In this document: piece by piece, positions 1 through 8,479 of the stretch
Position numbering within the stretch: the first letter of the stretch is position 1
How the letters are laid out: each line of letters opens with the position of its first letter
Assembly: GCA_030652035.1 (NCBI GenBank)
Contig: JAUSBJ010000035.1
Location: forward strand, 1-64,000
Length of the DNA stretch: 64,000 nt
Source of the DNA: Sulfurimicrobium sp.
Lineage (GTDB): Bacteria > Pseudomonadota > Gammaproteobacteria > Burkholderiales > Sulfuricellaceae
Reading direction: 5' to 3'
Program-made: the position numbers and the translations under genes
The notes under the pieces: generated by a model
The model's database searches: none
What the model was told of the DNA's origin: nothing
Seen by the model: only the letters and a program-made list of their open reading frames with translations

Positions 1-65
1 GGAATCCGGTCTTCTACCGACACGTAGCTGAACATGCCAAGCTGTTCGTCCGAATATCCGCGCAT
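1..65 (-). CDS. Transposase, N-terminal fragment (runs off left edge)
   Basis: The first 21 codons of a leftward gene are visible, starting at ATG 63-65 and open to the window edge. The peptide begins MRGYSDEQLGMFSYVSVEDR. The MFSYVS-x-E-x-R-(I/V)-P pattern is what many IS5/IS1182-type DDE transposases show at their N-terminus. No terminal inverted repeat could be recognised in the 76 bases before the next gene, so the element boundary is not defined. Whether the transposase is intact lies outside the window. Family assignment rests only on this short N-terminal resemblance. Confidence 0.6.
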   Translation of the reverse strand, partial: MRGYSDEQLGMFSYVSVEDRI

Positions 66-141
66 CACAAACTCCAACCCGTTGATTTAATGCCAGTATT
101 ATACCATTTGCATAACATTGATGGGGTTTTTCAACAAACTG

Positions 142-642
142 TTAGTGCTTCATATTGCTGTGATCATGATCCATCGGCATCGGCGCTGGCATAGCGGCCT
201 GAGGCTTGCGCACCGGGGCATCGAATTTCTTGCTGCTGCCATCTTCGAAGGTGACGCTGATGGCCACATTTTCACCCTCCTTCAACGGCTGCTTGAGGTC
301 GATCATCATGATATGCAGGCCACCGGGCTTGAGCGCGGTTTCGCCCTTGGCCTTGATCTCAATGTCCTTGACCGGGCGCATCTTCATCATGCCCCCCTCC
401 ATGGTATGGGTATGCAGCTCGGTGACCTTGGATGCAGGATTGTCAGCCTTGACCACCTTGTGATCCTTGTCGTCATTGTTTTTCAACACGACGAAAGCGC
501 CCGTCACCATTTGTCCCGGCGGCGCAAGGCGCACGTACGGATCAACGGCTGTCACGTTGTCGGCGGCAGTGCCGGCGGCGAAAGAGGGCATGGCAACTGT
601 AAATGCAGCTGCGACTGCGAGTGTCGATAGTGTCAATTTCAT
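142..642 (-). CDS. Periplasmic copper chaperone PCu(A)C
   Basis: A 166-aa exported protein of the PCu(A)C (DUF461) family, which carries Cu(I) in the periplasm and helps metallate the CuA site of cytochrome oxidases. Residues 1-22 form a Sec signal peptide ending FAAG. The family copper motif H-X10-M-X21-H-X-M is exact: H77, M88, H110 and M112. The C-terminus (about residues 149-166) is rich in Met and His, probably an extra copper-binding tail. It appears to be a single-gene unit, with glnS lying upstream in the same direction after about 94 bases. No oxidase gene is adjacent, so its client is unknown. Confidence 0.92.
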   Translation of the reverse strand: MKLTLSTLAVAAAFTVAMPSFAAGTAADNVTAVDPYVRLAPPGQMVTGAFVVLKNNDDKDHKVVKADNPASKVTELHTHTMEGGMMKMRPVKDIEIKAKGETALKPGGLHIMMIDLKQPLKEGENVAISVTFEDGSSKKFDAPVRKPQAAMPAPMPMDHDHSNMKH

Positions 643-736
643 GAATAACTCCCTGCTTGAATGGAAAAGAAACGAACCTCTAATGGTAAAGCGCCAGGAC
701 TGCCGAGAGAATGCGGCAAAATGCCGCGCCAGCTCA

Positions 737-2740
737 TTAGCCGGCCGTATTTGCCCAGGTATCCTTGAGTGTCACGGTGCGATTAAACACCAGTTTTTCA
801 CCAGGGCGATGCTCGTGGCGATCTGTGCAGAAATAACCCAGTCTCTCGAACTGGTAGCGTGTTTCCGGCACAGCATCGCGCACGCAGGGCTCGACCCAGC
901 CCTGCACCACGGCCAGCGAACCCGTATTAATGAACTCATGGAAATCGCGCTCTTTGTCGGTATCCGGCCGGGCCACGGTAAACAGGCGGTCATACAGGCG
1001 AATCTCGGCGGGAAGCGCATGCTCGGCTGAAACCCAGTGAATCACGCCCTTGACCTTGCGCCCCTGCGGGTTCTTGCCCAAGGTTGCGTTATCCAGCGAA
1101 CAGCGCAGCTCGACCACCTTGCCTGCGGCATCCTTGATCACTTCATCGCACTTGATGACGTAGCTGTAGCGCAGCCGCACTTCGCCGCCCGGCACCAGGC
1201 GCTGCCAGCCGGGGGGGGGCGTTTCGCTGAAATCATCGGCCTCGATCCAGATTTCGCGTGCAATCGGAACCTCGCGGCTGCCAAATTCAGGGTGGTTGGG
1301 ATGGAACCCCGCCTCGCGCGACTGGGTTTCGCCCGCCACGAAATTGGAGAGCACCACCTTAAGCGGATTCACCACCGCCATCACGCGCGGCACGCTGGTT
1401 TCCATATCTTCTCGGATGCAGCCTTCCAGCACCGCCATATCGATCACGTTGTCGCTCTTGGAAATGCCGATGCGGCGCGCGAATTCACGTATCCCCGCAG
1501 CGGTATAGCCACGCCGCCGCATGCCGGTGATGGTGGGCATGCGCGGATCATCCCAGCCGGACACGCGCTTCTCGCTCACCAGTTGATTGAGCTTGCGCTT
1601 GCTGGTGATGGTGTATTGCAGCTCAAGGCGCGAAAACTCGTATTGGCGCGGCAATCGGCACCGAGCAAGTAAGTCTAATTCGCTTCTATTCAGATCGGGA
1701 AAACCGTTATTTCTCAAGGAAGGAGAAATCTCATTTAATACGCTAAATATAACTGTCCAAGTTTCCAGAAACAGCAAGTTAACAAAACGCAAACAATGGT
1801 CAGGATTTAGACTTGGTGCTTCTTCAAAAAATTTGCCGAGTTCAGAACCACTGGGATCTGGAGATAGATGCCTAGCTTTCGTCTCAAGCCGAAAGAGTGT
1901 GGGTTGCCCAACAAAAGTGTCGGTAGCCCAGTCGCTCAGCAATGCCCTGAAATTTCGCTTCGCTTCAGCAATTTCCGCGCCCCGCAAAGTCTCCCATATA
2001 TGCTCCAGCACCCAGTCGTAGAGCGGGCGATGATCCTCGAATTCCAGCGTGCACAGCGAATGGGTGATGCCTTCCAGCGCATCGGAAATGCAGTGCGTGT
2101 AGTCGTACATCGGATAGATGCACCACTTGTCGCCGGTACGGATATGGTGGGCGCGGCGGATGCGGTAGATGGCCGGGTCGCGCAGATTGATGTTGGGCGA
2201 GGCCATGTCGATTTTGGCGCGCAGCACCTTGCTGCCGTCGGGGAATTCGCCGCCTTTCATGCGCACGAAGAGGTCGAGGTTTTCCGCCACGGAACGCTCC
2301 CGGTAGGGGCTGTTCCTGCCGGGCGCAGTGAGCGTGCCGCGATATTCGCGCATTTCGTCCGGCGTCAGGTCGCACACATAGGCCTTGCCGGCCCGGATCA
2401 GCTCCACCGCGTAGTCGTACAGCGCGTCGAAATAATCCGACGCCCAGCGCACCTCGCCGTCCCACTGGAAACCCAGCCAGCACACGTCCTCCTGGATGGA
2501 ATTGGCGTATTCCTCGCTCTCCTTCTCCGGGTTGGTATCGTCAAAGCGCAGGTTACACCTTCCCTTGAAATCCAGCGCCAGGCCGAAATTCAGGCAAATC
2601 GACTTGGCATGGCCGACGTGCAGGTAACCGTTGGGCTCTGGCGGAAAGCGGGTGACGATGGTTTGATGTTTGCCGCATTTCAGATCATCTTCGATGATGT
2701 TGCGGATAAAATGGGGAACAGGCTCGCGTTCACTACTCAT
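737..2740 (-). CDS. glnS: Glutaminyl-tRNA synthetase with an in-frame 112-aa insertion
   Basis: Class I aminoacyl-tRNA synthetase that charges tRNA-Gln. The signature [15 protein letters not shown] (HIGH-type motif, residues 41-44), the acceptor-binding domain, the [13 protein letters not shown] stretch and the C-terminal anticodon-binding barrels all match GlnRS. The KMSKS-equivalent reads TSKRK; E. coli has MSKRK. With the start at 2740 the protein is 667 aa, against about 555 for E. coli. The difference is a 112-codon insertion (1661-1996) between YDWVLEHI and CRLPRQYEF, just before the KMSKS loop. The reading frame stays open across it. ATG 2749 is an alternative start; neither has a strong ribosome-binding site. 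Activity of the interrupted enzyme cannot be judged from sequence. Confidence 0.93.
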   Translation of the reverse strand: MSSEREPVPHFIRNIIEDDLKCGKHQTIVTRFPPEPNGYLHVGHAKSICLNFGLALDFKGRCNLRFDDTNPEKESEEYANSIQEDVCWLGFQWDGEVRWASDYFDALYDYAVELIRAGKAYVCDLTPDEMREYRGTLTAPGRNSPYRERSVAENLDLFVRMKGGEFPDGSKVLRAKIDMASPNINLRDPAIYRIRRAHHIRTGDKWCIYPMYDYTHCISDALEGITHSLCTLEFEDHRPLYDWVLEHIWETLRGAEIAEAKRNFRALLSDWATDTFVGQPTLFRLETKARHLSPDPSGSELGKFFEEAPSLNPDHCLRFVNLLFLETWTVIFSVLNEISPSLRNNGFPDLNRSELDLLARCRLPRQYEFSRLELQYTITSKRKLNQLVSEKRVSGWDDPRMPTITGMRRRGYTAAGIREFARRIGISKSDNVIDMAVLEGCIREDMETSVPRVMAVVNPLKVVLSNFVAGETQSREAGFHPNHPEFGSREVPIAREIWIEADDFSETPPPGWQRLVPGGEVRLRYSYVIKCDEVIKDAAGKVVELRCSLDNATLGKNPQGRKVKGVIHWVSAEHALPAEIRLYDRLFTVARPDTDKERDFHEFINTGSLAVVQGWVEPCVRDAVPETRYQFERLGYFCTDRHEHRPGEKLVFNRTVTLKDTWANTAG
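1661..1996 (-). other. In-frame 336-bp insertion inside glnS
   Basis: This stretch has no counterpart in ordinary GlnRS and accounts exactly for the 112 extra residues. It is visibly AT-richer than the flanking glnS sequence and uses codons rare in its neighbours (TTA, AGA, ATA, GTA, CTA). It encodes a mixed polar/hydrophobic segment that includes [27 protein letters not shown] and [10 protein letters not shown]. It has no intein signature (no N-terminal Cys/Ser block, no HN-Cys/Ser/Thr end) and no stop codon. I saw no clear terminal repeats or target duplication. It looks like foreign DNA captured in frame or a lineage-specific domain. The encoded domain was not recognised. Confidence 0.8.
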
Positions 2741-2870
2741 GGCACTCATATTCTGGGCAATAAATAACGCCCCAATTCTACCCGAAAAACCCGCAATGAA
2801 TGGCATTCAAGCCCGGTTCTTGCTAGAATCCACACGGATAATATCCATGTTTTCGCGAGAGTTCCGATCA

Positions 2871-3974
2871 ATGAACCGTCCCCGTCTGATTCCGCTGCTT
2901 TCTGCGTTTGCCGCAGCCTTGCTGATTTCCACTGCGCCTGCTCGCGCCGACGAGGCACAGGAAATCAGCCGCATCATGAAACAGGGACAGCAGGAAAAAG
3001 CGCTGGAGCGCGCCAACAGCTATCTCGCCACTCATCCCAAGGATGCCCAGGTACGCTTCATCAAGGGCCTGATCCTGACCGAGCAAAACAAGACTGGCGA
3101 TGCGATCAAGGTATTCACCAGCATCACCGACGATTACCCCGAGCTGCCCGAACCCTACAACAACCTGGCCGTACTGTACGCCTCCCAGGGACAGTACGAG
3201 AAAGCCAAGACCGCCCTGGAAATGGCGATCAACACCCATCCCAGCTATGCCACAGCGCACGAAAATCTTGGCGACATTTACGCCAAGATGGCAAGCCAGG
3301 CCTACGACAAGGCGCTGCAACTGGACAAGGGCAATGCCAACGCCCAATCCAAACTGGCGCTGATCAAGGACATCTTCTCCAAGCAGGGCATCCGCCCAAC
3401 GGCCAAGCCCGCCGCCATGACAAGCAACGCGCCCGCCGCGACAGCAAAACCTGCCCCGGCGCCTGCTCCTGTCCTCGCTCCGGCGTCCGCTGCCGTACCG
3501 GCAAAAACTGTCGCCCAGGCCGAACCCGCCAAACCACTACCGGCAACAGCCGCGCCAATAGCAGCGGCAAAACCTGTCGCGGAAGCGGTCAAACCAGCAG
3601 CTGAGAAACCCGCACCCGATACCAAGGGCAATGACAATGCAGCCATATTGGCTACCGTCGAAGACTGGGCCCGCGCCTGGTCAGCCAAGAATGTTGAGGC
3701 TTATCTGAAATTCTACGCGCCGGACCTGGTGCTCGCCAAAGGCGAGAGCCGCAAGAACTGGGAGCAGACGCGGCGTGAACGGATCAGCAAACCCAAATCA
3801 ATTTCTGTGGCCATTCATTCGCCCGAGGTCAAAATACTCGACGCCAGCAACGCCAGAATCACTTTCAAACAACACTACCGCGCCTCCAGCTTTAATAGCG
3901 AAACCTGGAAAACCCTGGTGATGGTCAAGTCAAACGGAAAATGGCTGATCCATGAAGAGCGTATTGGACGTTGA
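2871..3974 (+). CDS. Exported TPR protein with Pro/Ala linker and NTF2-like tail
   Basis: A 367-aa protein with a signal peptide (about 1-23, ending APARA). TPR-like helical repeats follow (about 25-160: RFIKGLILTEQNKTGDAIKVF, PYNNLAVLYASQGQYEKAKTAL and similar). A low-complexity Ala/Pro/Lys linker (about 175-250) may span cell wall. The C-terminal 110 residues are NTF2/SnoaL-like (VEDWARAWSAKNVEAYLKFY onward). Its stop codon overlaps the TTG start of the L,D-transpeptidase gene, so the two are probably translated together. The next protein carries a related tail domain, suggesting the pair works in the periplasm on the envelope. The exact role is unknown. ATG 2871 was chosen because it begins the signal peptide. 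Confidence 0.85.
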   Translation: MNRPRLIPLLSAFAAALLISTAPARADEAQEISRIMKQGQQEKALERANSYLATHPKDAQVRFIKGLILTEQNKTGDAIKVFTSITDDYPELPEPYNNLAVLYASQGQYEKAKTALEMAINTHPSYATAHENLGDIYAKMASQAYDKALQLDKGNANAQSKLALIKDIFSKQGIRPTAKPAAMTSNAPAATAKPAPAPAPVLAPASAAVPAKTVAQAEPAKPLPATAAPIAAAKPVAEAVKPAAEKPAPDTKGNDNAAILATVEDWARAWSAKNVEAYLKFYAPDLVLAKGESRKNWEQTRRERISKPKSISVAIHSPEVKILDASNARITFKQHYRASSFNSETWKTLVMVKSNGKWLIHEERIGR

Positions 3975-5194
3975 TTAAAGGCAGACTAAAGCACTTCACC
4001 CGCACATTCCTGCTGTTGATGCTGGCGCTGACGACTGCGCCCGCCGGCGGCATGGGTGATCTGTTGCCGCCGCTGCAATATGCGCGCAGCCACAGCAAGG
4101 AACCGGAAGCATTACTGGTCAACATTCTCCTAAAAATCAGGCATAACCAACTCGACACCGCGCTGCGTGACGTGGATGCCCTGCTCGAAATCAAACCCAA
4201 CTTCAGGCTGGCTCATCTGATTCGTGGCGATCTGCTCATGGCACGCGCAAAACCCCTGACCGCTTTTGGCGACGCGGGTAGCACTCAAGAGGAAAAAGTA
4301 GCAGATTTCCGCGACGAAGCACGCGTACGCCTGCAGCGCTACCTTGATCAACCGCCTTTGGGGAAAATCCCAAAATACCTGCTGCAAATGCAGCAGGAAC
4401 AACGCCATGCCATCGTGGTGGACACCACAAAATCACGCCTCTACCTGTTCGAAAACATTAACGGCGAACCGCGCTATGTCACCGATTACTACATTACCCA
4501 AGGGAAAGCCGGCGCAGAGAAAATCCGCGAGGGCGACCAGAAAACACCGCTTGGGGTTTATTTCGTCACCGCCAGCCTGGCGGTGGAAAAACTAGGCGAT
4601 TTCTATGGTGTAGGCGCCTTCCCGATTAATTACCCCAATGAATGGGATAAACGACTGGGCAAGAGCGGCCATGGCATCTGGCTGCACGGCGTGCCCAAGG
4701 ATACTTACAGCCGCCCGCCCCGGGCGAGCAATGGCTGCGTGGTGCTCAGCAACCCCGACATGGCCGACGTGGGAAAATCGCTGCAGCCGGGACTTACCCC
4801 GGTTATCATCAGCGACAAGGTGGAATGGGTCTCTCCTGAAGAATGGCGCAGCCAGCGCGAACGCTTCAAGGGCGAACTGGAAGCCTGGCGCAGGGACTGG
4901 GAAAGCCTGGACAACGAGCGTTATCTCCGCCATTACTCAGGAAAGTTTTCCGCCAACGGCCAGGACATTAACGCTTTCAGTGCCCAGAAGCGCCAGATCC
5001 ATGCGGGAAAAACCGCACTGCGGGTTAAGACGTCCGACGTCAGTCTGTTCCAGTACCCGGGCAGGGAAAATCTGATGGTGGTGACTTTCACTCAGGACTA
5101 CCAGAGCAGCAACCTCAATAATGTCATGAAAAAACGTCAATACTGGCAACTGGAAAATGGCCAGTGGCGCATCATATACGAAGGCGCAGCATAG
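3971..5194 (+). CDS. L,D-transpeptidase (YkuD domain) with NTF2-like tail
   Basis: A 407-aa exported enzyme of the YkuD/ErfK family, which forms or edits peptidoglycan 3-3 cross-links or attaches proteins. A TTG start at 3971 gives a proper basic signal peptide (MIKGRLKHFTRTFLLLMLAL). The nearest ATG (4019) would lose the basic region. The YkuD domain spans about residues 140-290. It holds the His of IWLHGVP and the catalytic Cys at about residue 256 in RASNGCVVLSN; the usual SHGC is SNGC here. The last 100 residues resemble the NTF2-like tail of the preceding TPR protein, sharing TFxQxYxSS and a GxW-I near the end. The genes overlap by 4 bases. Confidence 0.88.
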   Translation: MIKGRLKHFTRTFLLLMLALTTAPAGGMGDLLPPLQYARSHSKEPEALLVNILLKIRHNQLDTALRDVDALLEIKPNFRLAHLIRGDLLMARAKPLTAFGDAGSTQEEKVADFRDEARVRLQRYLDQPPLGKIPKYLLQMQQEQRHAIVVDTTKSRLYLFENINGEPRYVTDYYITQGKAGAEKIREGDQKTPLGVYFVTASLAVEKLGDFYGVGAFPINYPNEWDKRLGKSGHGIWLHGVPKDTYSRPPRASNGCVVLSNPDMADVGKSLQPGLTPVIISDKVEWVSPEEWRSQRERFKGELEAWRRDWESLDNERYLRHYSGKFSANGQDINAFSAQKRQIHAGKTALRVKTSDVSLFQYPGRENLMVVTFTQDYQSSNLNNVMKKRQYWQLENGQWRIIYEGAA

Positions 5195-5229
5195 CGCCGT
5201 CAACATCTCGGCATTCAAGGAAAGCACCC

Positions 5230-5880
5230 ATGTCTCTTTTTCGCCTTCTGCTCCTATTGGCCCTCTTCACCGGCTTCAGCGCCCAGGCCGCGACCAACCC
5301 ACAGGTCTTGATCAGAACCAACGTGGGTGAAATTCTGGTCGAACTCTACCCCCAGAAAGCGCCAAAAACGGTAGAAAACTTCCTCAACTATGTTCAGGGC
5401 GGTTTCTACAACGGCACCGTTTTTCATCGCGTCATCGACAACTTCATGATTCAGGGAGGAGGTTTCACCCCGGCTCTGGAACCGAAGCAGACTCAGGCCC
5501 CGATCGACAACGAAGCCAATAATGGCCTCAAGAATGAACCGGGCACACTGGCCATGGCACGCGGGTACGAACCCAATTCAGCCACCGCACAGTTTTTCAT
5601 CAACCTCAACAACAACCTGCACCTCAATCATTACAAGCCAGAACCCGACTATTACGGCTATTGCGTATTCGGCAAAGTCGTAAGGGGCCTGGATGTTGCG
5701 AAAAAGATTGGCGCAATGCCGACCTCTGCCGGCGGTCCTTTCAAGGAAGAAGTGCCGGTGGAAAGGATTGTGATCGAGGAAATCAGCCCCATTTCCCCGG
5801 CTGAAACAAAGCAGGCTGAGAAAGCCCCGGCCGTAACCAGAAAACCCGCAAAGCAACCTACTTCCAGGAAAAGGACATAA
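5230..5880 (+). CDS. ppiA: Periplasmic cyclophilin-type peptidyl-prolyl isomerase
   Basis: A 216-aa cyclophilin. A cleavable signal peptide (about 1-20, ending FSAQAA) directs it to the periplasm, where it would speed proline isomerisation during protein folding. Core motifs are present: [27 protein letters not shown] and GYCVFGKVV. The start at ATG 5230 has a good AAGGAAAG ribosome-binding site. The last 30 residues are a Lys/Pro/Ala-rich tail (KQAEKAPAVTRKPAKQPTSR) not needed for the fold. It lies 3 bases before a second, signal-less cyclophilin, so the two look like a tandem duplication in one transcript. The symbol reflects location and family, not proven orthology. Confidence 0.9.
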   Translation: MSLFRLLLLLALFTGFSAQAATNPQVLIRTNVGEILVELYPQKAPKTVENFLNYVQGGFYNGTVFHRVIDNFMIQGGGFTPALEPKQTQAPIDNEANNGLKNEPGTLAMARGYEPNSATAQFFINLNNNLHLNHYKPEPDYYGYCVFGKVVRGLDVAKKIGAMPTSAGGPFKEEVPVERIVIEEISPISPAETKQAEKAPAVTRKPAKQPTSRKRT

Positions 5881-5883
5881 AAC

Positions 5884-6375
5884 ATGGTAAAGATGCAAAC
5901 CAATTTTGGCACCATCATGCTCGATCTGGACGCCGAGAAGGCGCCCCTGACCGTCGCCAACTTTCTCCAATATGTGAACGACGGCTTCTTCAACGGCACC
6001 ATTTTCCATCGGGTGATTGATGGCTTCATGATCCAGGGTGGCGGTTTTACGCCCGATATGGTGCAGAAGGCCACGCGCGACACCATCCAGAACGAAGCCA
6101 ACAATGGTCTGAAAAACGACATATACACCATCGCCATGGCACGCACGCCCAACCCACACTCGGCCTCATCCCAGTTTTTCATCAATGCGGGGGATAACGG
6201 TTTCCTCAATTTCACCGCCGAAACACAACAAGGCTGGGGCTACTGTGTGTTCGGCAAGGTTGTCGAAGGCCAGGACGTGGTGGATAAAATCAAGAAAGTG
6301 CGTACCGGCAACAAGGCCGGTCATCAAGACGTGCCGGTAGAACCGGTTATTATCGAAAGCGCCGAGGTAGTCTAG
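5884..6375 (+). CDS. ppiB: Cytoplasmic peptidyl-prolyl cis-trans isomerase B
   Basis: A 163-aa cyclophilin without signal peptide, the usual length of PpiB. It keeps the catalytic [15 protein letters not shown] block and the SSQFFIN and [12 protein letters not shown] motifs. It accelerates Xaa-Pro isomerisation in the cytoplasm. It starts 3 bases after the preceding cyclophilin gene, with the AGGAAAAGG ribosome-binding site inside the end of that gene. It is followed by lpxH, an order (ppiB then lpxH) common in proteobacteria. Confidence 0.95.
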   Translation: MVKMQTNFGTIMLDLDAEKAPLTVANFLQYVNDGFFNGTIFHRVIDGFMIQGGGFTPDMVQKATRDTIQNEANNGLKNDIYTIAMARTPNPHSASSQFFINAGDNGFLNFTAETQQGWGYCVFGKVVEGQDVVDKIKKVRTGNKAGHQDVPVEPVIIESAEVV

Positions 6376-6383
6376 GTGGCAAT

Positions 6384-6450
6384 GGGTGAAGGGTGATGAG
6401 TAACGGGGAAATCGACGACCCCCTCACCCCTCACCCCTCACCCCTCACCC
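6384..6450. repeat. Heptamer tandem repeat with inverted copy, upstream of lpxH
   Basis: The short gap between ppiB and lpxH contains about four tandem copies of CCCCTCA/CCTCACC (6419-6450), preceded by GGGTGAAGGGTGATGAG (6384-6400), which can pair with them. The repeat ends 2 bases before the lpxH ATG, where a ribosome-binding site would normally be, and no obvious Shine-Dalgarno sequence is seen. A degenerate relative is present at about 52957-53087. Confidence 0.7.
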
Positions 6451-6452
6451 GA

Positions 6453-7175
6453 ATGCCTCACAGCCTCTTCATCTCCGATCTGCACCTGAGTGCGGATCAC
6501 CCGGAAAGCGCTTCCGCTTTTTCGGAGTTCCTCTCTTCCACCGCAACACAAGCCGAAGCCCTGTACATTCTGGGCGACCTGTTCGAATACTGGGCCGGTG
6601 ACGACGATATTCACGATCCGTTCAACCAGCAGGTGATCCGGGCACTCGCCAGCTTGTATTCAACCGGTGTGGCGCTCTACCTGATGCACGGCAACCGCGA
6701 CTTTCTCATGGGCGACACCCTCGCTGCCGCCTGCGGTGCACAAATTCTGCCCGACCCCAGCCTGATCAGCATTCATGGCACGCCGACCCTGCTGATGCAT
6801 GGCGACACCCTGTGCAGCGACGACACCGACTACATGGCATTCCGCACCCAGGTTCGCACGCCCCAGTGGCAGGAGAATTTCCTGGCCCAGCCGCTGGCTC
6901 AGCGCAAAGCCCAGATCGAGCACCTACGCGCTCAAAGCAAACTGGCGCAAAGCCGGAAAGCCGCGGAAATCATGGACGTCAACGCCGAATCTGTCATAAA
7001 TACGCTCAGGAGCTACGGCTATCCGCGCCTGATTCATGGTCACACCCATCGGCCGGCACGGCATGAACATGCAGTTGACCAGCATCGCTGCGAGCGCTGG
7101 GTGCTGCCCGACTGGTACGAACAGGGCGGCTATTTGCGCTGCGACGCGAATGGATGCGAGGCGATCAGGATTTAA
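6453..7175 (+). CDS. lpxH: UDP-2,3-diacylglucosamine diphosphatase
   Basis: A 240-aa calcineurin-like metallophosphoesterase that hydrolyses UDP-2,3-diacylglucosamine to lipid X and UMP in lipid A synthesis, acting at the inner membrane surface. Metal-binding motifs are visible: ISDLHLS (D-x-H), LGDLFEYWAGDD, HGNRDF and HGHTHRP. ATG 6453 gives the standard N-terminus MPHSLFISDLHLS. An upstream in-frame ATG at 6393 would translate the heptamer repeat and is unlikely. It follows ppiB on the same strand. Confidence 0.95.
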   Translation: MPHSLFISDLHLSADHPESASAFSEFLSSTATQAEALYILGDLFEYWAGDDDIHDPFNQQVIRALASLYSTGVALYLMHGNRDFLMGDTLAAACGAQILPDPSLISIHGTPTLLMHGDTLCSDDTDYMAFRTQVRTPQWQENFLAQPLAQRKAQIEHLRAQSKLAQSRKAAEIMDVNAESVINTLRSYGYPRLIHGHTHRPARHEHAVDQHRCERWVLPDWYEQGGYLRCDANGCEAIRI

Positions 7176-7262
7176 AACGCGGGTTCATTAACCTCGAAGA
7201 CACGCAAACCTCAAGGATATTGAAGCAAGCTGTCATTCTCCCAAAGGGTAAATCTACGGTTC

Positions 7263-8327
7263 TCACCCCTGATGAGAGCTTCGGCGTTTTCGCACTGCCT
7301 CGGCCAGTTCACGCAGCAGTGGTTCGCTGTCATCCCAGCAAATGCAGGCATCGGTGATGCTCTGGCCGTAGACCAGATCCTGGTCCGTGCGCCAATCCTG
7401 CCTCCCCGCCTCCAGGAAACTCTCAATCATCGCACCCATGATACGGCGGTCACCACGCGCTATCTGCCCCGCCACATCGCGGCCTACATCGATCTGTTTG
7501 AGGTGGTTCTTGCGCGAGTTGGCATGGCTGAAGTCGACCATCAAGCGCGGCTTGAGACCGGCCGCCGCTATCTCGTCGGCGGCGATGTTGATCGATTCGG
7601 CATCGTAGTTGGGGCGAGTGCCGCCACGCAGTATGACATGGCAATCCTCGTTGCCGGTAGTGGAGAAAATGGCAGAGAAACCATCCTTGGTAACAGAGAG
7701 GAAGTGGTGCGGCTGAGAGGCGGCGCGCATCGCATCGAGGGCGATCTTGAGCGAACCGCTGGTACCATTCTTGAAGCCGACAGGGCATGAGAGGCCGGAG
7801 GAGAGTTCGCGGTGCCCCTGACTCTCTGTAGTACGGGCCCCAATCGCCCCCCAACTGATGAGGTCGGCAATATATTGAGGCGAAATCAGGTCGAGAAACT
7901 CGCTTCCCGCCGGCAGCCCCAGGTTGTTGATGTCGAGCAGCAGTTGCCGCGCCATGTGCAGACCCTTGTTGATATTAAAGGTGCCGTCGAGCTCCGGGTC
8001 ATTGATCAGTCCCTTCCAGCCGACAGTGGTGCGCGGCTTCTCGAAATAAACCCGCATGACGATGAGCAGATCGTCCTTCAACTCATCCTTCATCTTTTTC
8101 AGCCGTTCGGCGTAGTCCCGCGCGGCAATGGGGTCGTGAACGGAACAGGGACCGATAATCACCAGCAAGCGGTCATCCTCTTCGTGGAGAATTTTGTGAA
8201 TCCCTTGCCGCGCCTCAAAGACCGTGGCGGCGGCACTGTCGGTGATGGGAAGCTCCGCCTGCAGCTGGGCAGGGGGGATGAGTTCCTTGATTTCGCGAAT
8301 TCGCAAATCGTCTGTTTCGGGGCGCAT
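7263..8327 (-). CDS. aroG: 3-deoxy-7-phosphoheptulonate synthase (DAHP synthase, class I)
   Basis: A 354-aa enzyme that condenses phosphoenolpyruvate and erythrose-4-phosphate, the first step of the shikimate pathway. Motifs of the AroF/G/H family are clear: LLVIIGPCSVHDP, MRVYFEKPRTTVGWKGL, GARTTESQGHRELSSGLSCPVGFKNGTSG and MVDFSHANSRKNH. Length and N-terminal extension match the E. coli type, which is feedback-regulated by an aromatic amino acid; which one cannot be told from sequence. Starts at ATG 8327. It ends facing lpxH, with no clear terminator between them. Confidence 0.95.
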   Translation of the reverse strand: MRPETDDLRIREIKELIPPAQLQAELPITDSAAATVFEARQGIHKILHEEDDRLLVIIGPCSVHDPIAARDYAERLKKMKDELKDDLLIVMRVYFEKPRTTVGWKGLINDPELDGTFNINKGLHMARQLLLDINNLGLPAGSEFLDLISPQYIADLISWGAIGARTTESQGHRELSSGLSCPVGFKNGTSGSLKIALDAMRAASQPHHFLSVTKDGFSAIFSTTGNEDCHVILRGGTRPNYDAESINIAADEIAAAGLKPRLMVDFSHANSRKNHLKQIDVGRDVAGQIARGDRRIMGAMIESFLEAGRQDWRTDQDLVYGQSITDACICWDDSEPLLRELAEAVRKRRSSHQG

Positions 8328-8424
8328 AGTCGGTGTCTAAATATTTAATGTCGGGAAAAATGGATTATAACGCCATATATACCAGCCGGTTGAATTTGCA
8401 CGGCACGGAATAATTCTGCGCCCC

Positions 8425-8450
8425 AAAAAAAACCCCGCCGGGCGGCGGGG
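8425..8450 (-). terminator. Rho-independent terminator downstream of fccB
   Basis: A GC-rich hairpin with stem CCCCGCC/GGCGGGG (8433-8450) is followed, in the leftward direction, by eight T residues (8425-8432 read as A on the given strand). It lies about 30 bases after the fccB stop codon and should end the fccAB transcript before aroG. Confidence 0.85.
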
Positions 8451-8479
8451 CGAAACAACGAAACGCTCCTGAACCTTGT

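Noticed and set aside
1661-1996. Intein in glnS
   Set aside because: The insert does not begin with Cys or Ser, lacks block B and the terminal His-Asn, and is shorter than a usual mini-intein.
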